This document shows positions 1 to 9,572 of a stretch of DNA of 64,000 bases, piece by piece. The stretch is from NCBI RefSeq assembly GCF_000346465.2, contig NC_034013.1, positions 17,109,624-17,173,623 of the forward strand, in the 5' to 3' direction. Made by a program: the position numbers and the translations under genes. Position 1 is the stretch's first letter. Each line of letters opens with the position of its first letter. The notes beneath the pieces are model-generated. The model was not told the DNA's origin. It made no database searches and saw only the letters and a list, made by a program, of their open reading frames with translations. Origin of the DNA: Prunus persica. Taxonomy: Eukaryota; Streptophyta; Magnoliopsida; Rosales; Rosaceae.

Positions 1-385
1 AAACCTCGAACAAGCATTTGAAGAGTGAGGAAAGCTGTATGGGATTGGATTGGGAACATGAACAAAGTCCATCTCTTTGGCGGAACTGAGCCTCAACAAG
101 TCCCTTTGAGGGGCAAAATGGAAATGCATCTCATACATTGGGTGCCACCAACAAGTCCTCAACAAGTCCAGTTGCAATCATAAAATAAAACCACCAACAT
201 TTCACTTGTCTATTTCTTCTACAAAATGGTTGGTTAGAAATTAACACCAAGGCCAAACATAAACGGTCAACTTATTTCTTATCATTCATATATGAAATTT
301 TGCAGAGGAAAGGGCCAAACATAAAACGTCAACTTATTTATGAATTTTTTACAGGAGACATGAATGAATGTTGATGATCATATCA
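1..385. other. 3' flank of DUF2828 copy A, no gene
   Basis: No coding signal is visible. A short near-direct repeat of about 33 bp (around 249-283 and 308-340, both containing GGCCAAACATAAA and GTCAACTTATTT) precedes the end of the copy A reading frame. It is probably 3' untranslated or intergenic sequence. Confidence 0.5.
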
Positions 386-2395
386 TCAATCTATCACAAC
401 CAGCTTCTGATACTTTTCGCCGGAGATGGCTGCTTCCATGGTAAGATCCGGGCGAATGTCCCCATCCCCATCCAAGAATATCGTCATCAAATTCTTGGAG
501 AAGCCACTCAACAGCGCCACCCCTGGTTCTGTGCTCGGCAATGGCGTAGACATAGAATGCCTCAGATTCCAAAACACGATCTGTGGCACTGCATTCTTGT
601 ACCCTTTCTCCTTATACTTCCTCTGTATTACCTCATAATCAGTCTCCCAACTATTACTCGAAGCCTCATCGAACTCCATGTCGCTGAACACGAAGATCCT
701 CTTGATCATATGCTCTGGCTTCAAATTCCCATTCACGGCCACTTGGGGAAGCAAATCAAACACCTTTTGAAAATCAGTGTTCATGCCCCAATCCATCCTC
801 CTCACAAATTCACACTTGGAACTAAGGTCATCCCCTTCAATCAAATGCAGCCGAGCGTTTCCACTGAAAGTGATGACCTTTCCCTTCCATGGCTCTTCAG
901 TCAGTTCGGATACCAACAATCCCAAAGCCAAAGACACCTCCATTGGGGTTCCAGCCATGCTGTCCGAGACGTCACATACAGCCAAGCTATTCTTCAGCTT
1001 CCCTTCCTTTAGCATGTCATCCACCATTTTCTTCCACTGAAGCAAGGCCACTTGATCTTCCTTGTCATCGTCATTCTGGTCTTAGTCATCGTCATTCTGG
1101 TCATCGTAAGAAGAAGGCCACCCCATATTATTCAGTTGGGCTATGATCTCATGCGGAAGCAAAGCACCCGCCGCAATTGTGGACTTGCCGGCTTTCACGT
1201 CCTCCAAATACTTGCTAAACCTCTCATTGTCGTGCTCCAAAAACTTACTTTTGTAAAGCTTCATGGCCACAGAGGCCACTCGATTGTACGGAATAGCACC
1301 CCATTGGTTGGCACCCATGTAAACCTCGGGCAACTGCAACTCCTTCCTCAGCGGCACCAACACCTCCTTCCTCAGCCGGTCTCTGACTCTGTAGGCGTAA
1401 TGTGCTTCCTCCATACCTTCATATTCCTGGTACGATTCTCGGGGAAACACCTTCCTCGCAATGGCTTCGCAGAGCAAAGTGGCGCGGTCGAAGGAGGAGT
1501 CAAGGGAAGGGCACCACTTGGCAGCCAGAGTCATCTTCTTATGCTTATCATCCGACTTGAATTTTTCTACATCGGACTTCAAGCACTCTGCGAAAAGATC
1601 CGAAACCCTCTGGTGCAAGAACCGGTAATCCGGGTCACGCTGGTACCTGGCAATGGCCTTCTTGGCCATGGCTATCTTCTTTTCTTTCCTCGCAGAGCTC
1701 GCTGTTTCCTTTTCCAATTTTACCCTCTCCATCCCCTTCATTACCCGAACCTCTTTAGGCACACTCTTCCGGCTGCTGATGGCCGGAGTGACCACCGCTT
1801 TGGTTTTCGATTTACCAATTTTATAACTCGGACGACGTCTCCGTGCCACTCGCCGAACCACTGGTCTCCTCTTGCTACCGCCCCATCGGCGTTTTCTCAT
1901 TGACCACTGGTCCTTTTGGTTCTTCCTCACGTCTTGGCCTTCTAGAAGGCGGTACAGAATCTCGCGCATGTCTTTGAAGTAGCCGAACTCGGCGAAAGAG
2001 GCGAGGTTGCAGGCGAGGGTTTTGGGGTGGTTTTTGTGGAGCCAAAATGCCGCCGTGTAGAAGCTTTCCTTGTCGGACTTTCCTGCGCCACGGACGCCTC
2101 TGAGGTTGCAGATGAGTTTGAGAGTGGTGAGGGAGTCGTGGGCCCAGGCCAGCGGGAGCTGTTTGTTGAGATAGGAGGCCGGAGAGTCCGGGACGACGTG
2201 GAAGATCATATCGAGGCAGGGGTTTGAGGAGGTGAGGAAGGTGGCTGAGCCGTTCTCGGTGAGGCCCATTGGGGGTCTGGCTCTGTTTGATCCGCTCATC
2301 GAATCACCGAAGGCGGGTTCGGGTTGCGGTGTTGGGGTGGGCTTGTTGATCTCTGGAGGACCAAGAATTACAAGACCAGTTGGTGGAGGAGCCAT
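386..2395 (-). pseudogene. DUF2828/vWA-like protein, copy A, one in-frame stop
   Basis: A 670-codon frame runs from ATG at 2395 to a stop at 386 and is interrupted by a single in-frame TAA at 1082-1084 (codon 438). The upstream part holds the DUF2828 helical region (Met-Ala-Pro-Pro start, PMGLTENGS, then a Lys/Arg-rich linker near residues 180-220). The downstream part holds a vWA-like domain with a DVSDSM metal-site motif (DxSxS pattern). Copy B in this window is collinear and has no stop, so the break is real relative to its paralog. The stop lies exactly between two identical 18-bp repeats (1064-1081 and 1085-1102) that encode DQNDDD. Function is unknown in plants; the family is annotated as UCP015417/vWA or L728-like. 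It could be a recent pseudogene, a truncated 437-aa protein, or a stop polymorphism or sequencing error. Confidence 0.8.
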
Positions 2396-3590
2396 CGGCG
2401 TGATTTGTAAACAGAGGTTTGATTGGAGAATTGGGAATTTGGGAGAGGGTTTAATTTGCAGTGTTTTGATGGAATTAGGTTGGAGAGGCGTGAGTGAGAT
2501 ATGTGCCTCTTTTACATAGGAGCTTGTTTACTTGGGGACCAAGGATTAATCTGTTAATTATGTTTTCCCAAAAAAGAAAATTGAATTTTTTGTTACCATT
2601 AAATTTATTGAATATTGGTTATGGCATTGATTTCATTTTAAAGAAACATAGATGATAACAAATGGGAAAAATCAACAGAGATCGACAAAAAACATGAGAT
2701 TTCATTTACAGTTCACTTCTTTTTTTCCTTGTACAAAATGAAAAAGTTTAAATGTCCTTCTAGCCCTAGCATAAAACCCAAACATACAATTTTTCATATT
2801 TTCTATGTAGGTTAAATTCTTGGTTATCAAGGAAAAAGGAACATAGTTAAACCAGATGATGATCATCAATCAAATTGATAGGCAATGAATATGTACTCAA
2901 TTAACTCGGATTAGGTTCGGTTACGCTGTACATTGAGATCAAAATCCTAATCGTAAAACACTAGGTTAAGTTACGTGAGTATCAAAGAATAATCGAGTCA
3001 TAAGTGCCCTGGAGTAGGTTTATAGTTAGGGTTCGAGACTTGAGAATGGTTTTGGAACAAGTTTAGAAGTTAGAGTTTTAAGTTCGAGACTTGGATTTGG
3101 GTTTTGGAGGCTAAAATCATTTTTTGGAATACTAAAATAGTTTTGCCTACTTAAAATTAGTTTCCAGGATTTTTAAATAATAGAAACTATTTTAAAAATA
3201 CTTTTGAAAATTAAAAATAGGTTTTGAAGTCCATAAAAGAATTAAATACTATTTATTAAGTAATTTCATAAATAAATTAAAATATTTAAATACTAATTCT
3301 TCACTAAAGAAATAATACTAAAAACTAATTACTAATTAAAGTAATTAAATAATACTAATATATTACTTAATTACAAAATATTAAACTAAACAAACTAATT
3401 TGTAGGAATTTTTTTTTTAAAAAGTCCAAAAAAATGATTTAAACTAATTAATTACTATATATTGAGTAATTTATGAAATTAATTAAAATCATTAATACTA
3501 ATTAATAAATAAATAATAATTGAAATATTCTTAGTTAAGAACATCAAACTAAAAAAACCTAATTTTGTTTTAAAAAAAACTATTCGAATA
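2396..3590. other. AT-rich intergenic region upstream of copy A
   Basis: Contains the likely promoter and 5' leader of copy A close to 2396-2520, then strongly AT-rich DNA with many TAATTA and ACTAATTAA words from about 3240. No coding frame or transposon end could be recognised. Confidence 0.5.
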
Positions 3591-3618
3591 AATATAAATA
3601 TAAATATAAATATAAATA
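3590..3618. repeat. AAATAT microsatellite
   Basis: About four and a half consecutive ATAAAT-type hexamers, immediately before the palindrome array. Confidence 0.8.
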
Positions 3619-3628
3619 ATATTCAAGG

Positions 3629-3862
3629 AGTTTAGCCGATCGGCTATACTCTTTAAGTAGGAATATATATCGGCTATACTATTTAACCATTAATGTATAA
3701 ATATATTGAGGAGTATAGCCGCCCGGCTATACTACGCATAATAAGGAGTATAGACGTGCGGCTATACTATTAAGCATACATGTAAGAGTATAGCCGACCG
3801 GCTATACGATTTAAGTATTAATAGCTTTATACATTTAAGGAGTATAGCCGCACGGCTATACC
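3629..3862. repeat. Array of 22-bp palindromes (AGTATAGCCG-NN-CGGCTATACT)
   Basis: Six copies of a short dyad occur: 3629-3650, 3659-3680 (left arm decayed), 3712-3733, 3747-3768, 3787-3808 and 3841-3862. Each well-kept copy is two 10-base inverted arms, AGTATAGCCG and CGGCTATACT, around two variable bases (AT, CC, TG, AC, CA). Spacing is irregular, 30 to 54 bp, and the DNA between is plain AT-rich sequence. Arms are nearly invariant while the central dinucleotide varies in every copy. The cores are GC-rich in very AT-rich surroundings. I do not recognise the element. It could be a fold-back micro-repeat, a protein-binding dyad cluster, or a remnant of a transposon subterminal region. Confidence 0.9.
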
Positions 3863-4224
3863 CTTCATTCTGGCTACTAACCGTAAATTTAAACATTATG
3901 AAATAGGAAAAAATAAAAAATGACAAGAAGATATTCAGAACATATATTTTAATCATTGCGGTTATCTTTGAGTGTCCTGACTCCTGAGTAATGTAAAAGA
4001 TAATTATCTCAGTTGAGGCTTCTCACTCAAGATGATCAGCTGAAAAAACAGAATAAAACTGAAAGAAGCGAAAGTAATTAAACTGAATAAACAATGATTA
4101 CAGCAGGTACCTTTAGAAGCAATCAAAAGTTAACCAGTATGATCCAAAGGAAGAAAAGAGATGAAATTGCAGCAGCTGTAAATGAAGAAAGTACAATCAA
4201 CATTGGATTATGAGCAACTAGGTC

Positions 4225-4395
4225 TTATAAATCCGAACTCTGAGCCTGTTCAATTTTCATCCAGCATAAGATTGACCTCAGATTGCTTTGCTGCTGCTCC
4301 AACCCAATCTTCCTCTTAAAATCATTGGACAAAACACGAGTAGTTTCTGCATACTGAAAGCAATCTTTAATTTGTCGAGATTGGTCTTGCAACAA
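4225..4395 (-). pseudogene. Unrecognised coding-like relic exon
   Basis: A stop-free minus-strand frame of about 56 codons ends in TAA at 4225-4227. Its translation looks protein-like and charged, with words such as DQSRQIKDCFQYAETT and VLSNDFKRKIGLEQQQ, suggesting a coiled-coil piece. A TTATTTACAG acceptor-like site lies just upstream (about 4401-4410), but an in-frame TGA falls between them. The corresponding stretch downstream of copy B (about 5715-5865) has substitutions and frame breaks, so this is probably a decayed exon duplicated along with the DUF2828 locus. I cannot name the parent gene. Confidence 0.35.
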
Positions 4396-4785
4396 TCAGT
4401 CTGTAAATAAAGTGAAGGAATGATCATAAATCAAATCACATAGAAAATAAGAAAGCATGAGTTTCCATAATATAATTCAGAGATTAAAATGCAGAATTCG
4501 CATGACACATCTGTTCCATAAAGAAACATAGAAACCCAAATTCTAGAAACATTATTCAACATAGGTTTTGGAGCAAAAACATAGAAACCCAAATTGCATA
4601 ATAATCAACAGAGATATTGGAGCAAAGACACCACTAAATTTTCATTTTACCTTTTGTTTTTGCTACAAAATTGAACAATGGAAATCAACATCTAGGACTA
4701 GCATAGAACTTTTTTTTTTCTTTCAGTTTTCTTTTCTTTTGTACATTGGAAATAGGAAACAACTAAAATATAAGATGATCATCAG

Positions 4786-4992
4786 ATCAATCAGCCACAA
4801 CCAACTTCTGATGTTCTTTTCCGGAGACGGCTTCTTCCGTGACAAGGTCCAGGCGAACTTCTCCGTCATTATCCAAAACACTATTTGTGGCACCCCATCC
4901 CCGTACCCTTTCTTCTGCTACCTCTGCATTGCCTTCTTTATCATATGCTCTGGCTTGAATTTGCCATTCACAGCCACTTGGAGAAGCAACAC
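4786..4992 (-). pseudogene. DUF2828 3'-end remnant
   Basis: Only the last part of the vWA-like domain is left, matching copy B 6224-6590 in three blocks with two internal deletions. The blocks correspond to the C-terminal end, the NTICGT segment (reverse of the conserved PQIVFWN region) and the HMI/LKPE helix. No open frame remains. Together with its flank it shows that a further full copy once existed between copies A and B. Confidence 0.75.
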
Positions 4993-5009
4993 TGAAAGTG
5001 GATTATGAG

Positions 5010-5474
5010 CAACTCAGATCTTGAAAAATCAAAGTATTGGTTTAGGAACACACCTTTCCCCTCTCAATCAAGACTAAGAACGAGAATAGAAAGCATAGAG
5101 ACTCATTTACTCTGTTACTTCCATCAATAAAAGAATGGAGGAGACTTTTCTATTCCTTTTTTCTCTTGCTTTCTGGTAAGTTCTATATTCAAGCAATAAA
5201 AATATGTTTTACACCAAAGCGGCAATATGAAAGCAACATAACCAGAATTAAGAGCTCACTCTCAGAAGTATCATTGACAGTCACAATAACGGAGCTTGTA
5301 TCTGATTTCATTAGTGATAATCATGAAAGATTGTTCCCTAATGGATTCTGCAGTTCTTTTAGTTGATTATGTTTGATCTTTCAGAGCGGCAATATATTGA
5401 GTGTAGAAATCCCTGCAAAAAATGTTCAACAGAAAATGGAAAAATTGATAAAATTGAAGAACCATTTAATGCAA
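5010..5474. other. Intergenic stretch with weak coding-like relics
   Basis: Holds a word shared with the duplication units (ACACACCTT-CCCTCTCAA). A 66-codon plus frame at 5166-5366 and broken minus-strand frames are present; neither resembles a protein I know. Nothing else is supported. Confidence 0.35.
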
Positions 5475-6223
5475 GAAGCGAAAGTAATAAAACTGAATAA
5501 AAAATTATTGCAGCAGCTTGGACCTTTACAAGCAATTAAAAGTTAACAGGTATGATCCAAATGCGGAAAAGATACGAAATTGCAGCAGCTGTAAATGAAG
5601 AATGTACAATCAACACTGAAAGTTGGATTATGTGCTACAACATCTTGTAAATCAAAACTTTTGTTCTAGAACACACCTTCTCCCTCTCAAGACTAAGAAG
5701 CCTTGACTGAGCCTGTTCAATTTTCATACATCAGAAGATTGACCTTATATTGCTTTGCGGCTGCCCCAACACAATCTTCGTCTAAAATCATTAGACAAAA
5801 CATGAGTAGTTTCTGCATACTGTAAGAAAATTTTAATTTCTCAAGATTAGTCTTGCAACAATCAGTCTCTAATAAAGGAAAGGAATGATCATAAATCAAG
5901 ATAGAAAATAAGATAGCATGAACATCAGTTCCATAACAATGCAGAGGTCAAAATGCAGAATTGGCATATGACATCAGTTCCATAAAGAAACATAGAAAGT
6001 CGAATTGCAGTTGGACATAGGTATTGGAGCAAAAACATAGAAACCCAAATTGCAGAAACAATAATCAACAGAGACATTGGAGCAAAAACACCAGTAAATT
6101 TTCATTTCACCTCTTGTTTTTGCTACAAAATTGAACAATGGAAATCAACATCTAGGCCAAGCATGGGACTTTCTTTTTTACATAGGAGAGAGGAAACACC
6201 TAAAACATAAGATGGTCATCGGA
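5475..6223. repeat. Duplication unit 2 (3' flank of copy B)
   Basis: Counterpart of unit 1, roughly 80 percent similar by eye across several hundred bases, continuing into the 3' end of copy B. It contains the degraded version of the relic exon seen at 4225-4395. No intact gene. Confidence 0.65.
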
Positions 6224-8317
6224 TCAATCCAGCACAAGCAACTTCTGATATTCTTCGCCGGAGAGGGCTTGTTCCATGACACTGTCTGGGCGAACTTCTC
6301 CATCATTATCCAAGAACAACTTCATCAAATTCTTCGAATAGCCACTCAACAGCGCCACCCCTGGTTGTGTGCTAGGCACTGGCGTAGACAAAGAGTGCCT
6401 TAGATTCCAAAACACAATCTGCGGTATGGCATTCCCATATCCTTTCTTATTATACTTCCTCTGAATTGTCTGATAATCAGTCTCCCACCTATTGGTTGAA
6501 GCCTGATCAAACTCCATGTCGCTGAACACGAAGATCCTCTTTATCATATGCTCTGGCTTCAGTCTCCCCTTCACTGCCACTTGCAGAAGCAAATCAAACA
6601 CCTTTTGAAAATTAGTGTTCCCGCCCCATTCCATCGTCCTCACAAACTCGCACTTGGACATAAGATCACCGCCTTGTATCAAATGAAGCTCAGGTCTTGC
6701 ACTGAAAGTGATGACCTTTCCCTTCCATGGCTCTTCACTCAGTTCAGACACCAACAGTCCCAAAGCCACCGACACCTCCATGGGTGTCCCATTCATGCTT
6801 CCAGAGACGTCACATACAGCCAAGCAGTTGTTCATCTTGCCTTGCTTCTGCATGTCATCCACCATTCTCTTCCACTGAAGCTCAGCCACTTGCCCGCCAT
6901 CTCCATGATTCAGAGACTCTATGATCTCATGTGGAAGCAAAGCACCTGCTGCAATGGTGGACTTGCCGGCTTTGACGTCCTCCAAATACTTCTTAAACCT
7001 CTCTTCATCATGCTTAAGGAACTTCTCCTTGTAAAACTTCATGGCCACAGAGGCCACTCGGTTGTAAGGAATGGAACCCCACTGGTTGGCACCTATATAA
7101 ACCTCTGGCAACTCCAACACCTTCCTCAACGGCACCAACACATCCTTCCTCAGCCGGTCTCGGACTCTGTAGGCGTAATGGGCGTCCTCAACACCTTCAT
7201 ATTCTGGGTATGATTCTCGCGGGAAGACCTTCCTGGCGATGCTTTCGCATAGCAAAGTGGCTCGGTCGAAGGATGAATCGATAGAAGGACACCACTTGGC
7301 TGCCAGGGTTATCTTCTTGTACTGATTGGAGTTGAAGTTTTCAATATCGGACTTCAAACACTCGGCGAAAAGATCTGAAACACGCTCGTACAGAAACCGG
7401 AAATCTGGGTCACGTTGGTACCTCCCAAGGGCTTTCTGGGCCATGCTGCTCTTCTTCTCTCTTCTCAAAGAGCTCGCCTTTTCCTTCTCCAATTGTGCCC
7501 TTTCCATTGCCCTTTTTATCCGGGCCTCTCTAGATTGCACATCCCCTTTCCGATTACTTGACCGACGCCCCTTCACCGCACTGCTACTTGACCTGAGCCC
7601 GCCCCCGAAGGGTGGTCTCAACCCATAGGGGCCACCTCCGTAGGGTGCTGGTGGTGCAAAGCCACCTCCGTAGTAGGGTGGTGATGGTGAAACGCTACCT
7701 CCGCAGGGTGCAACACCACCTCTGTAGGGTGGTCTCAGATGATTTAGCCCCCGCCTACCACGCCTACCAATCCTACACGCCCCGCCTTTTCTCATCGACC
7801 ACTCGGCCTTTTGGGTCTTCCTCACGTCTTCGCCTTGTAGAAGGCGGTACAGGATCTCAGGCAGATCTTTGAAATACCCAAACTCGGCTAGAGACGCAAC
7901 GTTGCAGGCGAGGGTTTTGGGATGGTGCTTGTGGAGCCAAAACGCCGCCGTGTAGAAGCCTTCCTTGTCGGACTTTCCAGTGCCGCGCACGCCTCTGAGG
8001 TTGCAGATGAGCTTGAGGGTGGTTAGGTCGTCGTGGGCCCAGGCGAGAGGGAGTTGTTGGTTGAAATAGGAGGCCGGCGTGGATGGCACAACATGGAAGA
8101 AGAAATCGACGCAGGGGTTGCCGGAGGAGAGAAACGTGGCAGATCGGTTCTCAGTGAAGCCCATCGGAGGTGCGATAATTGGAGCCTTGGCTGAGTCGTT
8201 GTAATTGGCAACCATGAGGTCAACGAAGGGGTCAGTCGATTGGGTTTGGGTTGCTGCTGCGATTGGCTCTGGCTTTCTGAACTCTGGGGGACCAAGAAGA
8301 AGACTTGGAGGAGCCAT
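6224..8317 (-). CDS. DUF2828/vWA-like protein, copy B (intact)
   Basis: A single uninterrupted exon encodes 697 aa, the only full-length member of the local cluster. Residues about 1-60 are a variable Pro-rich leader. About 60-450 form the DUF2828 region with conserved words such as PLAWAHDDLTTLK, AAFWLHKHHPKTLA and AAGALLPHEI. About 490-697 form a vWA-like domain whose metal-site motif is DVSGSM, followed by VITFSARPEL and FVFSDMEFD. Between residues about 183 and 240 there is a Gly/Tyr/Pro/Arg-rich insertion (words such as PPYRGG, YYGGGF, PYGGGPYG) that copies A and C lack. The plant family has no proven biochemical role. The helical-repeat plus vWA plan recalls Ro60/TROVE proteins, which is my inference. 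The Met start is chosen because the MAPP beginning is shared with copy A and GGACCAAGAAG-type 5' sequence is conserved across copies. Confidence 0.9.
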   Translation of the reverse strand: MAPPSLLLGPPEFRKPEPIAAATQTQSTDPFVDLMVANYNDSAKAPIIAPPMGFTENRSATFLSSGNPCVDFFFHVVPSTPASYFNQQLPLAWAHDDLTTLKLICNLRGVRGTGKSDKEGFYTAAFWLHKHHPKTLACNVASLAEFGYFKDLPEILYRLLQGEDVRKTQKAEWSMRKGGACRIGRRGRRGLNHLRPPYRGGVAPCGGSVSPSPPYYGGGFAPPAPYGGGPYGLRPPFGGGLRSSSSAVKGRRSSNRKGDVQSREARIKRAMERAQLEKEKASSLRREKKSSMAQKALGRYQRDPDFRFLYERVSDLFAECLKSDIENFNSNQYKKITLAAKWCPSIDSSFDRATLLCESIARKVFPRESYPEYEGVEDAHYAYRVRDRLRKDVLVPLRKVLELPEVYIGANQWGSIPYNRVASVAMKFYKEKFLKHDEERFKKYLEDVKAGKSTIAAGALLPHEIIESLNHGDGGQVAELQWKRMVDDMQKQGKMNNCLAVCDVSGSMNGTPMEVSVALGLLVSELSEEPWKGKVITFSARPELHLIQGGDLMSKCEFVRTMEWGGNTNFQKVFDLLLQVAVKGRLKPEHMIKRIFVFSDMEFDQASTNRWETDYQTIQRKYNKKGYGNAIPQIVFWNLRHSLSTPVPSTQPGVALLSGYSKNLMKLFLDNDGEVRPDSVMEQALSGEEYQKLLVLD

Positions 8318-9056
8318 TGTTGTTTGTTGGTATGAGGGTTGTGGAGAATTGGGATTAGTGTTTTTGCAGTGGGGTTTTTGATCGGATTAGAAGAAGTGAG
8401 TTTTCTTTTGGGGACCCTTTTGTAGGAGATCAATTCCTTGGGCTCCAAGGAGTTTCTGTTGAAAATCCTTTTTCAATTTGAATTTTTTTATCCAAACAAT
8501 ATCTTTTGCTAATGGAAAAAAAATAAATTATTTAATATACTTATACAACTGGCAACCAGTCGACCGACTTTGGTTTTATTTTCTTGAAATTGTATTTACC
8601 ATTTGCGTGAGATTCCTACTTAAAGAATTACCAATTCCTCCAACCAAAAAAAGAAAAAAAAGAATTACCAATTCCAACTTCAGTGACTTTTTTTTTTTTT
8701 TTTTCAGTGCATATTTATTTATTTAAAAGAATTTCAATATTGAGACCCAGAAAAATTTGGCAAATTCTAACAGGGCTTTAGCTTGTTTTGGGTTTTCACT
8801 GAAAAACATATTTTTCCAAGAAATTGGATTTTCACCAACAATAAGCTCAGCAGCAGCTGATTATTAATATGAACTCAATGTTTCAGTTCTTCTTATGCAG
8901 ATGAATATATGCTATTGGCTGGGATGATGAATATATGCAGATCCCTTCTGCTTTTATTTCTTGAGCTGAAAACAAATCTGCCCAAGTTCTCTCACATTTT
9001 TCTCCTTTGAATTTATATGAAATTACAACGAAACGAAACGAAACACATCAGAAACA
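8318..9056. other. Intergenic, 5' flank of copy B
   Basis: The first 120 bp are probably the leader of copy B. A poly-T run lies near 8690-8704. No gene or recognisable transposon was found. Confidence 0.5.
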
Positions 9057-9531
9057 GAGTGCTGCTAAATGAACCCTAAAATTAACTAAGTACACCCTAC
9101 TATAAAAGTATATATTGAATTACTGATTTACCCTAATATAAAATGACCAAAAAGGATATATGGAATTGTGAAACAAATATAATTTTAGTAAGTACACCCT
9201 ACTAACCATATTCAACTCTAATCAAGAGATTGCTTGTCCTATTGTGTTTTTAACGAAAGAGGTGGTGATTGCAAGAACTTGAAATTGCAAAAAAAAAAGC
9301 CTAACAGTTTTAGTAGAAGCACAAATCCATATGAAAAGTCAAAGATTTATAAACACTATTAAAAAAATCAAGCTGAAAATAATAATGCTACAAATATTAG
9401 GGTGTACCAGGGGTATTTTTGTTAGTTTTATAGGGTGTACTTAGTTAATTTTACATTTTAATTAAAATATTAAGGTGTACTTAGATCATAGGGTGTACTC
9501 AGTTAATTTTAAGGTTCGTTTAGTAGCACTC
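9057..9531. mobile_element. Long-TIR MITE, family 1, copy 1
   Basis: About 475 bp with terminal inverted repeats of roughly 43 bp. The left end reads GAGTGCTGCTAAATGAACCC and the right end is its complement with a few changes; both continue into TTAACT(A/G)AGTACACCCTA. The inside is AT-rich and non-coding. A second copy lies at 38014-38495 and is about 90 percent alike by eye throughout, including AAAATGACCAAAAAGGATAT. No target duplication was evident, so the superfamily is open. The right end abuts TGATACTCTTCGCC, which is DUF2828 3'-end sequence, so it landed in a remnant of that family. Confidence 0.85.
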
Positions 9532-9572
9532 TGATACTCTTCGCCATGGCTTCAAAGAGGTAATGATCAACA

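Larger units (their letters stand above)
4060..5045. repeat. Duplication unit 1 (3' flank of a lost DUF2828 copy)
   Basis: The segment from about 4070 matches DNA from about 5475 onward downstream of copy B: shared blocks include AGCGAAAGTAAT, GCAGCAGCTGTAAATGAAG, GAGCCTGTTCAATTTTCAT and TAGTTTCTGCATACTG in the same order. The unit ends in a remnant of the DUF2828 3' coding end (4786-4992). The ACTGAAAGT-GGATTATG word recurs near 4197, 4988 and 5617, so more than one rearrangement has occurred. Confidence 0.7.

Noticed and set aside
3629..3862. CRISPR-like array (short palindromic repeats with spacers)
   Set aside because: The window is plant nuclear DNA, spacers are AT-rich and unequal, repeats are only 22 bp, and there are no cas genes.
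7612..7872. Plus-strand frames opposite DUF2828 copy B
   Set aside because: Antisense shadows of a strongly coding minus-strand exon; they lack independent motifs and are not conserved in copies A and C.
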